From NCBI GenBank assembly GCA_947650285.1, contig CANTFL010001459.1:1-64000 (forward strand): a stretch of 64,000 nucleotides of DNA, read 5' to 3'. Position 1 is the first letter of the stretch, and every line of letters begins with the position of its first letter. The translations under genes and the position numbers were made by a program. Below, piece by piece: positions 22,115 through 32,925 of this stretch. The notes below the pieces were generated by a model. The model saw only the letters and a list, made by a program, of their open reading frames with translations. It searched no databases and had not been told where the DNA came from. This DNA comes from Hyaloperonospora brassicae (taxonomy: Eukaryota > Oomycota > Peronosporomycetes > Peronosporales > Peronosporaceae).

Positions 22115-23328
22115 TTCCCCGGGTCATGCATCTCACCGCAGGCACGACACACGAAAAAGAAATTGTCAGAGGGATGTCCCTTACGCCCACACTTCTGACA
22201 AGTGAGCCGCTTCCAGCCACCGAGATCTCCGTGCTTGGTCGATCCGCAATGAGTACACGGCTTCGATGACATATTGCAATCTTGACAGTCTCGACGAGTG
22301 TTCGGGTCGACCGATCTCGCGTTTGCTGTAACGTCATTAGGAGATGAACGCCGATCCGTAGTAGCAGCCACGTGGACCGATCTCAATCGATCTTCCAAAT
22401 CCGATCCGTAAGTGTCCGATCCTGACTCGCTGCTGACGTCCTCGGTACGGATCATCCTCACCGCTCGTGCAGGCTTAGACAGCGCCGGACCCTGAGTCCC
22501 CTTCTTTCTGAACTTGGACGATCCCATCATCACTTTCCCTTGACGTGATCTCCCTTGTTGATATCCATGTAGTGTCTTTTGCATGGCCTCCGTGTCTTCT
22601 ACATTCAGCAGTAGCAATTGATTGGACAGATCGGGGTCGTCCAAAGTGTCAATGAAATGGTTGACATGTTCCTTGCGCGCAGCTGGCAATCCAGTCATCA
22701 CCGGTATCTTCGCCTGCATTCCCATCACATTAAGCCGATATAGGTACTGCAAAGGATCTTCCTCCGATCCTTTCTTTGCGTGGTAATATTGCCGGCTCGC
22801 GGACATCCCGTGTCCCGCATATTCCACAATAAAACTGTCCATCAATTCTTTCCAATTGAATCTCGTCGATCTACTCAGCTGTCGGTACCAATAACGGGCG
22901 GGGCCCACCACGAGATCACCGAAAACCAGACATCTCTCTTCGTCCGGTGCTTGGTCCCGGATGACCGCTGACTTCACTTTGCCGATCCAAGTTCGTGCTT
23001 TATCTTCTTCTTGATCCTTCCCTGAGAATTCTTTCAGTTCAGAAATCGATGAGATTCTGATCCTCTGCGTGATGCTTCCCCCTCCGGTAGTCACACCGGT
23101 CGCGGCTACGTGAGGGCGCCGTGGTTCGGGCATCCATAAATCGTCCGGGTCGTATTCCGCCTCTTGATGGATCTGCTGGTAAGTGTCCGACTCCACCGAT
23201 TTCATCCCCACATCCGGCATGTCATGGCTTTCGTGCGAGGGATGGAAAAAGGCACGGCGATCTGGGTAGTGGGTCGGCTGTCGATTCATTCGCTGAGCTG
23301 TACGTTGATCCGCCTCGTACTTCCTCAT
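22015..23328 (-). CDS. Gypsy Gag with zinc knuckle
   Basis: The 437-residue frame forms the capsid and nucleocapsid part. A Retrotrans_gag-type capsid region lies at about 113-215 (WIGKVKSAV, GPARYWYRQLSR, DPLQYLYRLN). Two Cys/His boxes lie near the end: CQKCGRKGHP from 377 and CRACGEMHDPGKC to 406, followed by MEKFYNMIRQW and LPEKAENMLN. Such a tail is what I know from Phytophthora gypsy Gag proteins. This is the best-preserved gene of the element. The N-terminal part is in separate frames upstream. Confidence 0.85.
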   Translation of the reverse strand: MRKYEADQRTAQRMNRQPTHYPDRRAFFHPSHESHDMPDVGMKSVESDTYQQIHQEAEYDPDDLWMPEPRRPHVAATGVTTGGGSITQRIRISSISELKEFSGKDQEEDKARTWIGKVKSAVIRDQAPDEERCLVFGDLVVGPARYWYRQLSRSTRFNWKELMDSFIVEYAGHGMSASRQYYHAKKGSEEDPLQYLYRLNVMGMQAKIPVMTGLPAARKEHVNHFIDTLDDPDLSNQLLLLNVEDTEAMQKTLHGYQQGRSRQGKVMMGSSKFRKKGTQGPALSKPARAVRMIRTEDVSSESGSDTYGSDLEDRLRSVHVAATTDRRSSPNDVTANARSVDPNTRRDCQDCNMSSKPCTHCGSTKHGDLGGWKRLTCQKCGRKGHPSDNFFFVCRACGEMHDPGKCPMEKFYNMIRQWYVPNKHAGMLPEKAENMLN

Positions 23329-23394
23329 GGCTGCATTGAAGTGCCGGCTTAGATCGCCCTCTTCTTGATCATTCAGCCTAGTACGGGTACCGGC

Positions 23395-24081
23395 CTATCT
23401 CAGTGGTATGTCGCTCTTGGCTTGTCCTTTAAAGGCGTCGGTCTTGGCTTGGCCGATCTTGTCCTTTAAAAACATACCGCCAGACGGTCCTAACGACATT
23501 CGACGAATGCTGATGGATCCATCTGATTCGCTCTCGGAGTCGTCCGAGGCGTAACGGGGCGATCCCGCGGGGTGTTTTTGGAGCGATTCCGAGGGTGTCT
23601 CGATCTTGTCTTCAGGATTATTGGCTTTTCCCACCAGCATTATCATAATCTCCACAAACTCGTTCGCCGCGTTCTTCAACTGTTCCAAGCTGCAACTCAG
23701 CAGTTCATCTCCATCAAAAGCGATAGGGCAGACACCCATGTCGTCCAACATCTGCAAAATCAAATTGATCTCGTCGACTTTGTTGGTCCCAGGAGGTGGG
23801 ACCGGGATCGGCTTATCCAGAGGACCAATCAACTTAGGCTTTAATATCTTGAACACTGGATCCGTCTTGAGCAGAGTCTTCAAATGGCCATAATAGTACT
23901 GCCATTTTGCACGATCCCGTGTCTCACCCGCCGCCTCCTTCTCCCTGGACGCGATCTTCATTGGGTTGTATTCCGTATTCGGCATCGCGATCTTATCTGG
24001 TGTTTCATCGTATTCCTCTTTGACTCCGATCTTCGCTTGCACGGTTCGACCGATCTGGCGATCTTTGACGTCCGATCCCAC
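23395..24081 (-). CDS. Gypsy Gag N-terminal region (unassigned)
   Basis: The 228-residue frame lies between the leader ORF and the capsid frame, 66 bp from the latter. It is charged, with an Asp/Ser-rich patch (ASDDSESESDGS) and a helical stretch (EQLKNAANEFVEIMIMLV). I see no known domain. It is probably the amino-terminal part of Gag, now in another phase. Confidence 0.55.
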   Translation of the reverse strand: MGSDVKDRQIGRTVQAKIGVKEEYDETPDKIAMPNTEYNPMKIASREKEAAGETRDRAKWQYYYGHLKTLLKTDPVFKILKPKLIGPLDKPIPVPPPGTNKVDEINLILQMLDDMGVCPIAFDGDELLSCSLEQLKNAANEFVEIMIMLVGKANNPEDKIETPSESLQKHPAGSPRYASDDSESESDGSISIRRMSLGPSGGMFLKDKIGQAKTDAFKGQAKSDIPLR

Positions 24082-24192
24082 CGATCTCGTCGTGGATCGT
24101 TCCGATCTGGTCGATCTCGCGATTGTGTTCCTCGGATTGAGGTCGGGAGATCTGTCGACGAGGAGGTAGGGTTTGGCTTTCGCCTTTGGATT

Positions 24193-24537
24193 TTAATCCA
24201 GCAGATCGCTCTTTGCAGATCGATCTGCGGTGGCCCCCAAAAGTACCCTGGGAGGTATTTGAGGTTTATCTTCCAGATCGATCTCTCGATCTTCCTCTTT
24301 TATTTTCATTTCATCAGAGCCCCTCCCAAAACTCTGATGACCTGAGGATCTCGTTCTTCTGCGTGTCTGCGTCGATCCCTCTGTCGCTGACACTTCAATC
24401 CCAGGTTCTTGCTTGATCTTGACATCTTCGCCATTGGACTCACGGTGAAATCCAGAGGCCTCAGAAGATCCGGGCACGCGCACCATTGTGGTGAAGTCGA
24501 TCTTACAAAATTGCTTGTGTGAGGGTCGATCTTCCAC
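24193..24537 (-). CDS. Gypsy leader ORF starting inside the 5' LTR
   Basis: The 114-residue frame begins in the U5 end of the LTR ([10 protein letters not shown]), crosses the LTR edge at 24,487 and continues into the element. The coding character is weak but it is rich in Lys/Glu ([16 protein letters not shown]). The same start is fused to copia sequence at 1090, 6483 and 11,874, where it cannot be functional. Confidence 0.4.
   Translation of the reverse strand: MEDRPSHKQFCKIDFTTMVRVPGSSEASGFHRESNGEDVKIKQEPGIEVSATEGSTQTRRRTRSSGHQSFGRGSDEMKIKEEDREIDLEDKPQIPPRVLLGATADRSAKSDLLD
24468..24486 (-). other. Putative gypsy primer-binding site
   Basis: One base after the LTR edge the minus strand reads TGGTGCGCGTGCCCGG. 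A TGG start is expected because tRNAs end in CCA. I cannot say which tRNA pairs with it. Confidence 0.4.
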
Positions 24538-26306
24538 TTGCCCAGACTTGCCGACTCACGGAGGGGGTACTCCGATCCGTGCCTTGTTGTATAGCCTTGT
24601 GCTCACCTTGTGTACCCGTCGGTTGGGCTGGCTTGAGCTCCTTGTAATGGACTTGAGAGATGTCGATCTCGCTGAGAGGTTGGGGTTGAGAGTTCGCTTC
24701 CGGTGCGGAAATCTTCACACCACGAACGGGGTTCTGCGATCTTGGTCTTGAGTCGCGACGATCTCTATCCGGAGATGTCGCGATCTTGAACTTGGATCAC
24801 ATCGATCTCGATTCGTCCTCGGGGTCGGGGTCTTCGCTGTGCGGAAATCTTCACTCAGCAAATAGTTGTCTTGCGTCGATCTTGCGTTGGGATCGGTCCG
24901 ATCTGGTCTTGGGATCGGCCGATCTTGCCGGAAGTGCGCAATGTGGGTGGATCGGTTGCTTGTTTCGCCAAAATGAAACGTGCCGATCTGCCCTGTAGAT
25001 CGCTTCGGTCTTGCTCGGTCTTGTCTTGAACTCCTTGTCCAGATATTCTGACCACTTGAGCCGCCTCGCGATCTTGTGACCAAAATCCTTTTCCTTTACC
25101 GTTATTTGCTGCTACTCTAGCAGTTTGAGTTGAGTTGAGTTACCTTAACCCCACCTTGGCCAAACAATCCAAGGTGAGTACACGAAACACGGCGCGTGCG
25201 ATGTCTCTTGATCGACGGGAGGCCAAATATCCTGCCCGGAAGAGAAGTCTTCGACGTGCTTTATATGTAAAAACGGTAACTGTTTTATTATCCAACCACA
25301 TTAATAGCCATCCTATTCTTAAGCCTATTCCAAACTGTAGGTCACTCTCCAAACCGATATCACCTTTAAGCTTGACCGCCCCCTTGAAAACGTGTCGAAA
25401 TCTCGTGACCTGTGCTCCAAAGATAGCGCCAATACTCCCGATATCGTACCTAGACACCAAAAAGGGAGCAAATTCCAAATGCGGTACCTAATACCCAATT
25501 TTGATACCGAAAAGTCCAAAATAGTATCCAAATGCCGAATGTGTCTAGATCCATTTTGTGACGTCAATTCAACCGGCTTCCACTGGCTCTTTCGGTCTGA
25601 ACTTTTGGGACATCACTCATGGACCTTCAACAAGCATGTTTGTCACAATACAATAGCTCCATCATCGATATATCCATGATCAGCAGCAAACATGACCGAT
25701 CTGATGCCCAATTCGAGTTCGTTGAGGATCGACACAGTGCGATCCGGCCCTATATGTTCTTCCGTTCGTTGTACATGGTCCGATACCATCCTCAAGGGTT
25801 TATCCGCACAATGGGACCATCCACATTTCTCACAACGGTCCCACGGACTCCCACAAACATCCCCACTTCCAGATCGGTCCATAATTAACCTAAATCAGTA
25901 CTCCCATTGGAGATCGGTGATGTGTATCTTCGATCACCTGGATGCTGCAACTTTGTCACAGAGTCACGTCGCATCGCTTGGTCTCAGAAGTACCTTTCTC
26001 AGTTCAGATCGGTCTTCTGGTTCAATCTAGTCCCTCGTCCCAGATTGCACCGTGGAAATCATCGATGTCTGCGACTCGTCCCAGATTGTTCCAAGAAAAT
26101 CACCCCTTTCTGCCCCTCGTCTCAGACCGTTCCACGTCAATCCTTCGGCCGACCGTTGGATCGTTCCTTCGATCTCCGTGGGATTACCTTCCGTCTCTCA
26201 TCGGATCGCCAGATCACTTGGTGCCATTAATCACCAGTACGTGGCGCCTCAATTAGATGATGGCAACCGATCCATTTCATAAAATTTAATTAAAGACTTT
26301 GCCACA
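24487..26306 (-). mobile_element. Gypsy LTR, 5' LTR of the long element
   Basis: The 1820-bp LTR runs TGTGG to CCACA. The first ~600 bp match the other LTRs well. The U3 part (25,090-26,300) is clearly more diverged and has altered 41-bp-type repeats around 26,035-26,135. It is closer to the inverted fragment at 1-601 than to copies 1-3. The small ORFs inside have no recognised product. Confidence 0.85.
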
Positions 26307-26370
26307 GTGACGTCTTAATTGGGTGGTCCCCGATCCACGTTCCTAAAATTCGATTAGTCACTTTGCCACA
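26307..26370 (-). mobile_element. 64-bp tail of another gypsy LTR
   Basis: The sequence from GTGACGTCTTAATTGGG to CCACA equals the last 64 bp of the young-type LTRs (13,599-13,662). It directly abuts the complete LTR end at 26,306. The antisense ORF follows, as in the chimeric units, so this is the remains of a further unit cut by exchange or insertion. Confidence 0.75.
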
Positions 26371-26414
26371 ACCGCTCCTGTACTGAAGTCCTTTGTACAG
26401 CAATCGGCTTCCAT

Positions 26415-27756
26415 TTGTCACTCATCAACTTCGATCCAAGCACTCAAGTCCGTCTCATGGCCTCTCCGACGCGTCTCCCCACCTCGCCGATCTCTTCAGA
26501 AGGCTTCACCGTGCGTCTGTCTCCAGATCGCGATCCGTCGCCCAGATCGCCAGATCACGGAGGGCATACTCCCATAGTTCCAGATCGACCCGAGTTCTCC
26601 AATCCTCCCGACCCGGGTGGATCTCTATCGACCCTCATGGGATCGACAGATCACCCACCGGAGCTAAGCTCGTCCCACGGATCGACAGATCACATCGACG
26701 CGTCTAGGCTAGACACCTTATTTGCTGTAGCGTCTCGTAGTGACATCGCTTCGATCGTGAACACGGCAGTTAACGTTCCGAGGGTGTCTGCGAAAGACGT
26801 GCGTACCACGTTGGCTACTATCTCCTATTTGTGGTATCGAGAGGTCACTTTCTCCAGTCAAGCGGATACGATTCACGCGCTTCAGCAGTCGTACCGAGAG
26901 GCTGTTGCACGGGGAGGTCGCTTGCAAGAGGAGATCGACTCTCTGCATAGATCGGCCGCTCCCTTTGTCTCCTTCGTCCAGCGTCGGTACGATTAGATGC
27001 AAAGTCAATACGTCAACACCGCACACTCTTGAGCGAATGCAAGCTGTCCTTGACGAACACTTGAGAGCAACCGGCGCAGGTTCTTCATCTGCAGGAGTTG
27101 TTACAAGCCGAGGATCGAGATCGGTCCAGCCTGGAGCGGCAGATGCACACTTTGGAGGCTCAGGTCCAGTCTCTCCAGCCGATCACGATATCCTCCAACA
27201 GCAACATAGCCAGCTGACCTCCGACAAGTCTCTCCTTGAAGCAGAAGTTTTAAGGTTGAAAGGAGAGCTGGGTCGGTCCCAAGCGGAGGTCGAAGAAGGC
27301 CTGGCTGCACTCAGCGATCTCATACAGCAAGTGGATTATTTGAATCCTTTGGAAGGTCAGCTGACACATTCACAGGTCGAGAATATTAACCTCCGTCGTC
27401 AGCTTGAGGACTATACCAATATACACGACCGGTTAAGGTTGGTGGAGCAGGATCGGGATCGGGACGTATCAGAACATCGGACTCTCCTCGACACACTTAA
27501 TAGTGCCATACTCGGGTCCCGGTCGTCTACGTTGGTCACTCGGCCGACGCCCAGGAGGGCTACCTCGGCCGGATCGGCCCCTGCTTCCGTTGCCCAAGGG
27601 CCGGGATCGCCTGCTCTCAGTCCCAGATCGAGATCGTCTACCCCGCCTGCCAAGCGTCAGCGTATTCCACCGAGGTCACGGTACAGGGGTTCTTCCGCAA
27701 CCCGATCAGGTTCCCGGTCACTGTCGTTGAACCCTGTTGAAAAGTGCGAAGCTTGA
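26415..27756 (+). pseudogene. Gypsy antisense ORF, truncated copy 4
   Basis: Frames 26,415-26,996 and 26,905-27,756 overlap. A two-base deletion near 27,178 puts the coiled-coil part in frame with an upstream Met, giving 283 residues, but the junction still differs from a single frame. The copy is truncated by the copia LTR at 27,735, at the same place as copies 1 and 2. Confidence 0.6.
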
Positions 27757-28011
27757 CGACCGAAACTGGGAAGGATGCTGGGACTCCACTCGGAAGACCG
27801 GAGAATTTACTTAGGCAGTTGATGGAAGATTGGAAAGTGATTGATTATCGGAGCTTATCTGCCTACGCCCTGATTTATATGTGTACACGTATAAATCAGT
27901 CGGCGCGTTTAATCACCCTACTCGTCTAATCATATCTGCGTAATCACCGACGTAAAAATATCCCGTAAAAATTACACCTTAGAGTTCGGGTTGTTACGGG
28001 AATCTTCAATA
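27735..28011 (-). mobile_element. Copia 3' LTR
   Basis: It starts TGTTGAAAAG and ends TCTTCAATA, where CA has become TA. The minus-strand polypurine tract (complement of CGCCCCCTC) follows at 28,012-28,020 and overlaps the end of RNase H. Confidence 0.8.
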
Positions 28012-28018
28012 CGCCCCC

Positions 28019-28555
28019 TCAATCCGAACTCGCACGGATGCCGAGAGCTGTCGTCAATTCCTTGTGACGAGGTCCCGAAAGTCCATTGGTCATGACATCC
28101 GACATCATCACGGAAAGCTCGCAATACTCGAGCTTCACTTCACCGCGCTTGACCTCATCACGGATGCAATTGTACTTGATGTCGATGTACTTGGCGCGGC
28201 CATGGTCCACCGGATTCTTCGTCATCTTGATGCACGACTGGTTGTCTTCACGGATGACGAGGTCCGGTCCTGACTCGTTTGCGGCCGCCAAAATATCGCA
28301 TAGCAGGCGACGGATCTACTTGCCTTCTTGGATGGTCAGACTGAGCGCGATGTACTCTGCTTCACTCGTCGACAGCGACACACTTGACTGCTTCTTGCTT
28401 TCCCAGCTCACCGGATCACCCATGAGCATGAATGCGTATCCCGAAGTCGACTTGCGATCAGCATGGTCGCCGGCCCAGTCCGCGTCCGAGTAGCCGCAGA
28501 AGTCAATCTTGTCGCCGAACTTGAAGCAGATGCCATGCGATTCGGTTCCTTGCAA
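28019..28555 (-). pseudogene. Copia RNase H, interrupted by a stop
   Basis: The domain is as in the other copies but a TGG codon has become TAG near 28,317, splitting it into 28,316-28,555 and 28,019-28,291. All other copies read through here (GKWIRRLL). Confidence 0.8.
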
Positions 28556-28578
28556 GTATCGCAGAATACGCTTGACCG

Positions 28579-29506
28579 CTATCCAGTGCTCGGCTTGGGG
28601 GTTTCCATGAAGCGCGACACGTAGCTCACAGCAAAAGCAATGTCCGGTCGTGTCGCGGTTATCAAGTGCATTAAAGCACTCACTGCTTCACAAAACGGAG
28701 CGTCGATCTTGGTCGATGCGTTACTTGGTGTGAGTCTAGAGCTGATGTCCGTCGGGCTGATGACAGCTTTGCAATCGCTCATCCCGAACCGCTTGAGAAC
28801 ATCGTCCACATAGCGTCGCTGGCACATTGTCACACTCCCGTCTTCGTTGTTCACCAGCTCGATACCCAGCACAAACGCACACTTGCCGCTGTCAGTCATC
28901 TCGAAGCGCGTCTTCAAGTCGCTCTTGGTGTGCGAAATCATTTCGGACGAGCTGCCAGTCACTAACACATCACCGACGTAGACCAGCAATAGAACGCACT
29001 CACCGTTTGCAATCTTGAGATAAAGACAAGGGTCAAATTCGGACACTCAAAATCCGATGGAGCAGACGAACTCATGGAAAGTCTTTGGTTCATACCCGTG
29101 AAGCTTGTTTTAGTCTATAGATTGCTTTCACCAGTTCGAAGCAGTCACAGTATTCATCGACTTCGACACCCTCTGGGACCGCGCAAAACACTTATTCCTT
29201 CGTTTCACCGTATAGGAAAGCTGTCACCACGTCCAGTTGTCCCAGCGTCCAGTCAAAGTATTTCGTGATCGCGATCACCATGCGGAGCGTCACATACTTG
29301 ACAACTGGCGAGAACGTCTCCGTGAAGTCAATTCCATATCTTTGCTTATACCCTTTTGCCACGAGACGCGCCTTGTATTTTTCAATCGACCCATCAGCCT
29401 TGCGCTTGATCTTAAACACCCATTTGGTGCCGATGGTGTGCTGTACAGCTGGTAGCTTGGTCGCTCGAAACACGCCCGTAGTTTCATTGAGTCCAACTCG
29501 GCGCAA
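28579..29506 (-). pseudogene. Copia reverse transcriptase, YVGD
   Basis: Frames 29,192-29,506 and 28,579-29,046 hold the RT halves. A CAA to TAA stop after GETKE (near 29,190) is shared only with the copy at 33.5 kb. The palm box is YVGD. Together with the shared frameshifts this makes it a dead enzyme. Confidence 0.85.
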
Positions 29507-29561
29507 ATCGCCTTAAGACAATGTACTTGATCCAAACCGCCAATCGCATCTTGAAACGTTG

Positions 29562-30662
29562 TCAGCTCGGACAAGTCAGCACCTTCGACTGCATTAGCAC
29601 TTTCTTGCCAAAAGACTTGAGGAGAGTCATCATCGTCATCTTCGTCACCGCCTTTGTGCTCTTCGTCCAGATTGGCTCGGGTTCTTGAACGCCGTTTTGC
29701 TTGCTGTGACTCAACGTCATCTGCGCACTTGCTTCTTCCAACCCGGCCCCACTGCAAGCAGAAGGTGTCCGCTGACAGACTTGTTCATGGCTGTTTGAAC
29801 GGATCTTGCGCTTGCCAGTTTGGTTGTAGGTCGTCTGACGCACGTCGTCATCGTTGATCGCCAGGAGGTCGAGGTCCAACTCCGCATCTTCATCGTCTTC
29901 ACTTGATCGGTCCATCGAAAAGTCAAAAGTCGATTCGTCGAAGGTGATGTCACGACTGATCACCACTTGGCTCGCCTCAATGTCGTACACTCGGTAAGCC
30001 TTTGACGCTTCTTCGTAGCCCATGAACATCCCTGCACGAGCCTTCGGGTCCCACTTCAGTCGCTTCTCCCTCGGTGTCAGGATGTAAGCTCGACATCCAA
30101 ACACGCGCATGTGCTTGACAATCGGTTTCGACTTGTACACGATCTCGAACGGAGTCTTGTGGTCGATCTTGGGTGAAGGCAGGCGGTTCTTGATGTAGAT
30201 CGCCGTCATTGCCGCTTCAGCCCAGAAGCACTTCTCCAGTTTTGCATGGTGTAGCAAGCTGCGTCCGATCGTGACAATGGTCCGTATCGCGCGTTCTGCG
30301 GTGCCGTTGGTCTGGTGTGCATACGGCACCGTGACCTGCTGCTCGATACCTTGATCTTCGTAGAAGGTCTTGATCGAGTTGGTCGCAAACTCATGCGCTC
30401 CATCATGCCGAACGAACTTGATCTTCTTGCCGGACTGCGTCTGGATCTTGAGAACGTAGCTCCTGATGTAGTCTTCACTCTCAGACTTGGACCGCAGACA
30501 GAAGCCCTTCATGCACCTGATTGCTTCGTCAAACACAAGCACCAAGTATCTGCTGCCGCCGATCGAGACTTGTTCCATTGGCCCGCAGATGTCGAAGTGC
30601 AGGAACTCGAGCACACAATATTGACGCTTGTCACGATTGGTTGGGAATGGTTTTTGGACCAT
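29562..30662 (-). pseudogene. Copia integrase with linker
   Basis: The 366-residue frame has the integrase core D24 (FDICGPM), D87 (VRHDGAHEF) and E123 (NGTAERAIRT), with 35 residues between the last two. The copia-specific C-terminal GKGY-like region follows (VFGCRAYILTPREKRLKWDP). The last 90 residues are in a shifted phase relative to RT. The N-terminal HHCC part is in the preceding frame and is separated by a frameshift near 30,675. It is the only well-preserved copia integrase in the window. Confidence 0.85.
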
Positions 30663-31210
30663 CTTCCCTTGCTAAAAAACCGCGACACACTTGGCCCAGT
30701 CGAGTTGGGAGGCGCCTTGGCTTCCTTGATCATGCCGGTGGCCACCATATTGCGCAGAACATCGAGGGGTGCATGACCCATGCGCGCGTGCAAGTCGATG
30801 GTCCCGTTGCGTGTCGCTGCATTCGCCGATCGTTGAGGAGTTCGCAGCCAGTAGAGTCCATCGACGAGATCCGCTGTTGCCACAACTTGCGTGGAATTCT
30901 TGCGCGTTACTTGCATCTTGGACCCATCGAACATGATTTGAAACTTGCCATTTTTGTTGATCTGCGGCACCGAAAGCAGATTCTTGCTCATACTTGGCAC
31001 GAACAGCACGTCCTTGATCTCAATGTCGCGTTCGTCGCCATTGGGCAAAACCACCCGTTCCATGATGGTTCCCACACCCTTGATTGCAGCCTTGCTGCCA
31101 TCAGCCACCGATAGCTCGCCTTCCTCTCGCTCATTCAGGCTTGCATACTTGGCCTTATCGTTGCAGATATGATGCGTCGCACCGCTGTCGACCGCCCACA
31201 TCTCTGGCAT
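30509..31210 (-). pseudogene. Copia protease and GAG-pre-integrase domain
   Basis: The 233-residue frame has the aspartic protease site [10 protein letters not shown] (D8) and the [14 protein letters not shown] stretch. The GAG-pre-integrase region follows ([22 protein letters not shown]), with its zinc-binding His residues. After about residue 175 the frame is wrong and the remainder is not real protein. It lies 12 bp downstream of the gag stop and in the same phase. Confidence 0.8.
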
Positions 31211-31222
31211 ATTCTTGCCCGT

Positions 31223-32077
31223 TCAAAGTCCAGCCTCCAGCGAAACCGCAAACGAAACTCGATCGTAGTCGTTGTCGTAGTTGCTGTTGGTTCGCCACTG
31301 AACGTTGTTGGCTCCACGTCCACGAGCATTGTTGCCGCCGCGTCGAGATTCTCCTTGATTTTCGTCCTTCGGCTTGGTCCAGCACCGCTCCGCCGTGTGC
31401 CTCAATTTTCCGCAGTACGTACACTGGCGAGGTTCACGCTCAGCACTGAACGCCTTCGCCGCGTCTTCAGTCTTCACCAATGTCTTCTTGTCACCTTGCC
31501 TCTTGATGTGCGCATTCGTGAGCACTCTTACGACGTCTCGCGATCGCAGTTCCGCGCGGCTCATCTCCAAGTTGAGAACGACGTTCTCGTAGCTCTTGGA
31601 GAGGCTGCGCAACAAGCAGATCGCCGCGTCTTCGTCCTCCATCTTGGCGCCGATGCTGCTGAGCTTCGCGCTGATGTTGAGGACTTCATTGCAATGATAC
31701 ATCACATTGCCGCCTTCCGCCATCTCCATGCCGAACAGTTGTCGCTTCAAGAAGATCCGTCCCTCCTTCTGCGACCCACCATACCGTGTCTTCAAACGCG
31801 CCCACGCGATCCACGCCTCCTCACAATCATCGACGATGTGATGGTAGTCGGCGTCCATCTGGGGCAACATCAGTTCGAACGCGATGTTGCTCGCCTTGAC
31901 GTAGTCGTCCATGGCGCGAGGGCCCGCGACGTCTGGGTTCACCACGTGCCACGACGACTTGGTAAAGAACACGTCACGCATGTAGCGGCTACATGTCGCG
32001 TAGTTGTCTCCGTTATACTTGTCGATGAAGACCTTGGTGGCGGAATCTTGGGCAGAGAACATCGTGCTTGGGCTCAT
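31223..32077 (-). CDS. Copia Gag, full length
   Basis: The 284-residue protein is expected to form the particle shell. The UBN2-type gag region spans about 20-190 ([23 protein letters not shown]). The zinc knuckle CX2CX4HX4C is at 219-232 ([14 protein letters not shown]), followed by an Arg/Gly/Asn-rich tail ([11 protein letters not shown]). It ends with TGA, in frame with protease 12 bp later: either a nonsense mutation or a readthrough site. The start Met lies 5 bp from the LTR, inside the primer-binding site. Unlike the array Gag it is complete at the C-terminus. Confidence 0.85.
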   Translation of the reverse strand: MSPSTMFSAQDSATKVFIDKYNGDNYATCSRYMRDVFFTKSSWHVVNPDVAGPRAMDDYVKASNIAFELMLPQMDADYHHIVDDCEEAWIAWARLKTRYGGSQKEGRIFLKRQLFGMEMAEGGNVMYHCNEVLNISAKLSSIGAKMEDEDAAICLLRSLSKSYENVVLNLEMSRAELRSRDVVRVLTNAHIKRQGDKKTLVKTEDAAKAFSAEREPRQCTYCGKLRHTAERCWTKPKDENQGESRRGGNNARGRGANNVQWRTNSNYDNDYDRVSFAVSLEAGL

Positions 32078-32081
32078 ATCG

Positions 32082-32358
32082 TGTCGAAAGGTGCGAAGCT
32101 TGACGACCGAAACTGGGAAGGATGCTGGGACTCCACTCGGAAGACCGGAGAATTTACTTAGGCAGTTGATGGAAGATTGGAAAGTGATTGATTATCGGAG
32201 CTTATCTGCCTACGCCCTGATTTATATGTGTACACGTATAAATCAGTCGGCGCGTTTAATCACCCTACTCGTCTAATCATATCTGCGTAATCACCGACGT
32301 AAAAATATCCCGTAAAAATTACACCTTAGAGTTCGGGTTGTTACGGGAATCTTCAATA
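32082..32358 (-). mobile_element. Copia LTR shared by two internal regions
   Basis: It starts TGTCGAAAGG and ends TCTTCAATA. It is the 5' LTR for the element to its left and the 3' LTR for the RNase H-RT block to its right. Apart from two bases at its start it looks the same as the LTR at 27,735. Confidence 0.85.
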
Positions 32359-32365
32359 CGCCCCC

Positions 32366-32902
32366 TCAATCCGAACTCGCACGGATGCCGAGAGCTGTCG
32401 TCAATTCCTTGTGACGAGGTCCCGAAAGTCCATTGGTCATGACATCCGACATCATCACGGAAAGCTCGCAATACTCGAGCTTCACTTCACCGCGCTTGAC
32501 CTCATCACGGATGCAATTGTACTTGATGTCGATGTGCTTGGCGCGGCCATGGTCCACCGGATTCTTCGTCATCTTGATGCACGACTGGTTGTCTTCACGG
32601 ATGACGAGGTCCGGTCCTGACTCGTTTGCGGCCGCCAAAATATCGCATAGCAGGCGACGGATCCACTTGCCTTCTTGGATGGTCAGACTGAGCGCGATGT
32701 ACTCTGCTTCACTCGTCGACAGCGACACACTTGACTGCTTCTTGCTTTCCCAGCTCACCGGATCACCCATGAGCATGAATGCGTATCCCGAAGTCGACTT
32801 GCGATCAGCATGGTCGCCGGCCCAGTCCGCGTCCGAGTAGCCGCAGAAGTCAATCTTGTCGCCGAACTTGAAGCAGATGCCATGCGATTCGGTTCCTTGC
32901 AA
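32366..32902 (-). pseudogene. Copia RNase H, fourth copy
   Basis: The 178-residue ORF is intact and shares HCEL/EYCEL-type differences with the copy at 28 kb (EVKLEYCELSVMMSDV). It lacks the stop present there. There is no complete pol upstream of it. Confidence 0.8.
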
Positions 32903-32925
32903 GTATCGCAGAATACGCTTGACCG

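Larger units (their letters stand above)
11824..26306 (-). mobile_element. Ty3/gypsy element with chromodomain, dual RNase H and antisense ORF
   Basis: The minus-strand element of 14.5 kb lies between LTRs at 11,824-13,662 and 24,487-26,306. Order from the 5' end: leader, gag, protease, RT, RNase H (two domains), integrase, chromodomain, then a plus-strand ORF before the 3' LTR. The coding region is split into at least eight frames, so it is inactive as read. The LTRs differ clearly and the left LTR belongs with the young tandem units. Flanking 5-bp sequences (GAGAA and GTGAC) do not match, so there is no target duplication. The element is therefore a mosaic produced by later exchange near 14,285. 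Confidence 0.85.
27735..32358 (-). mobile_element. Nearly complete Ty1/copia element
   Basis: The 4.6-kb minus-strand element has 277-bp LTRs at each end that differ at two positions by eye, both in the first ten bases. Gene order is copia type: gag, protease, integrase, RT, RNase H. It is inactivated by frameshifts (near 30,675, in the linker, and twice in RT), stops, and a YVGD palm box. The right LTR also serves as left LTR of the next copia fragment, so I infer LTR-mediated tandem duplication. It sits in the gypsy antisense ORF. Confidence 0.9.
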
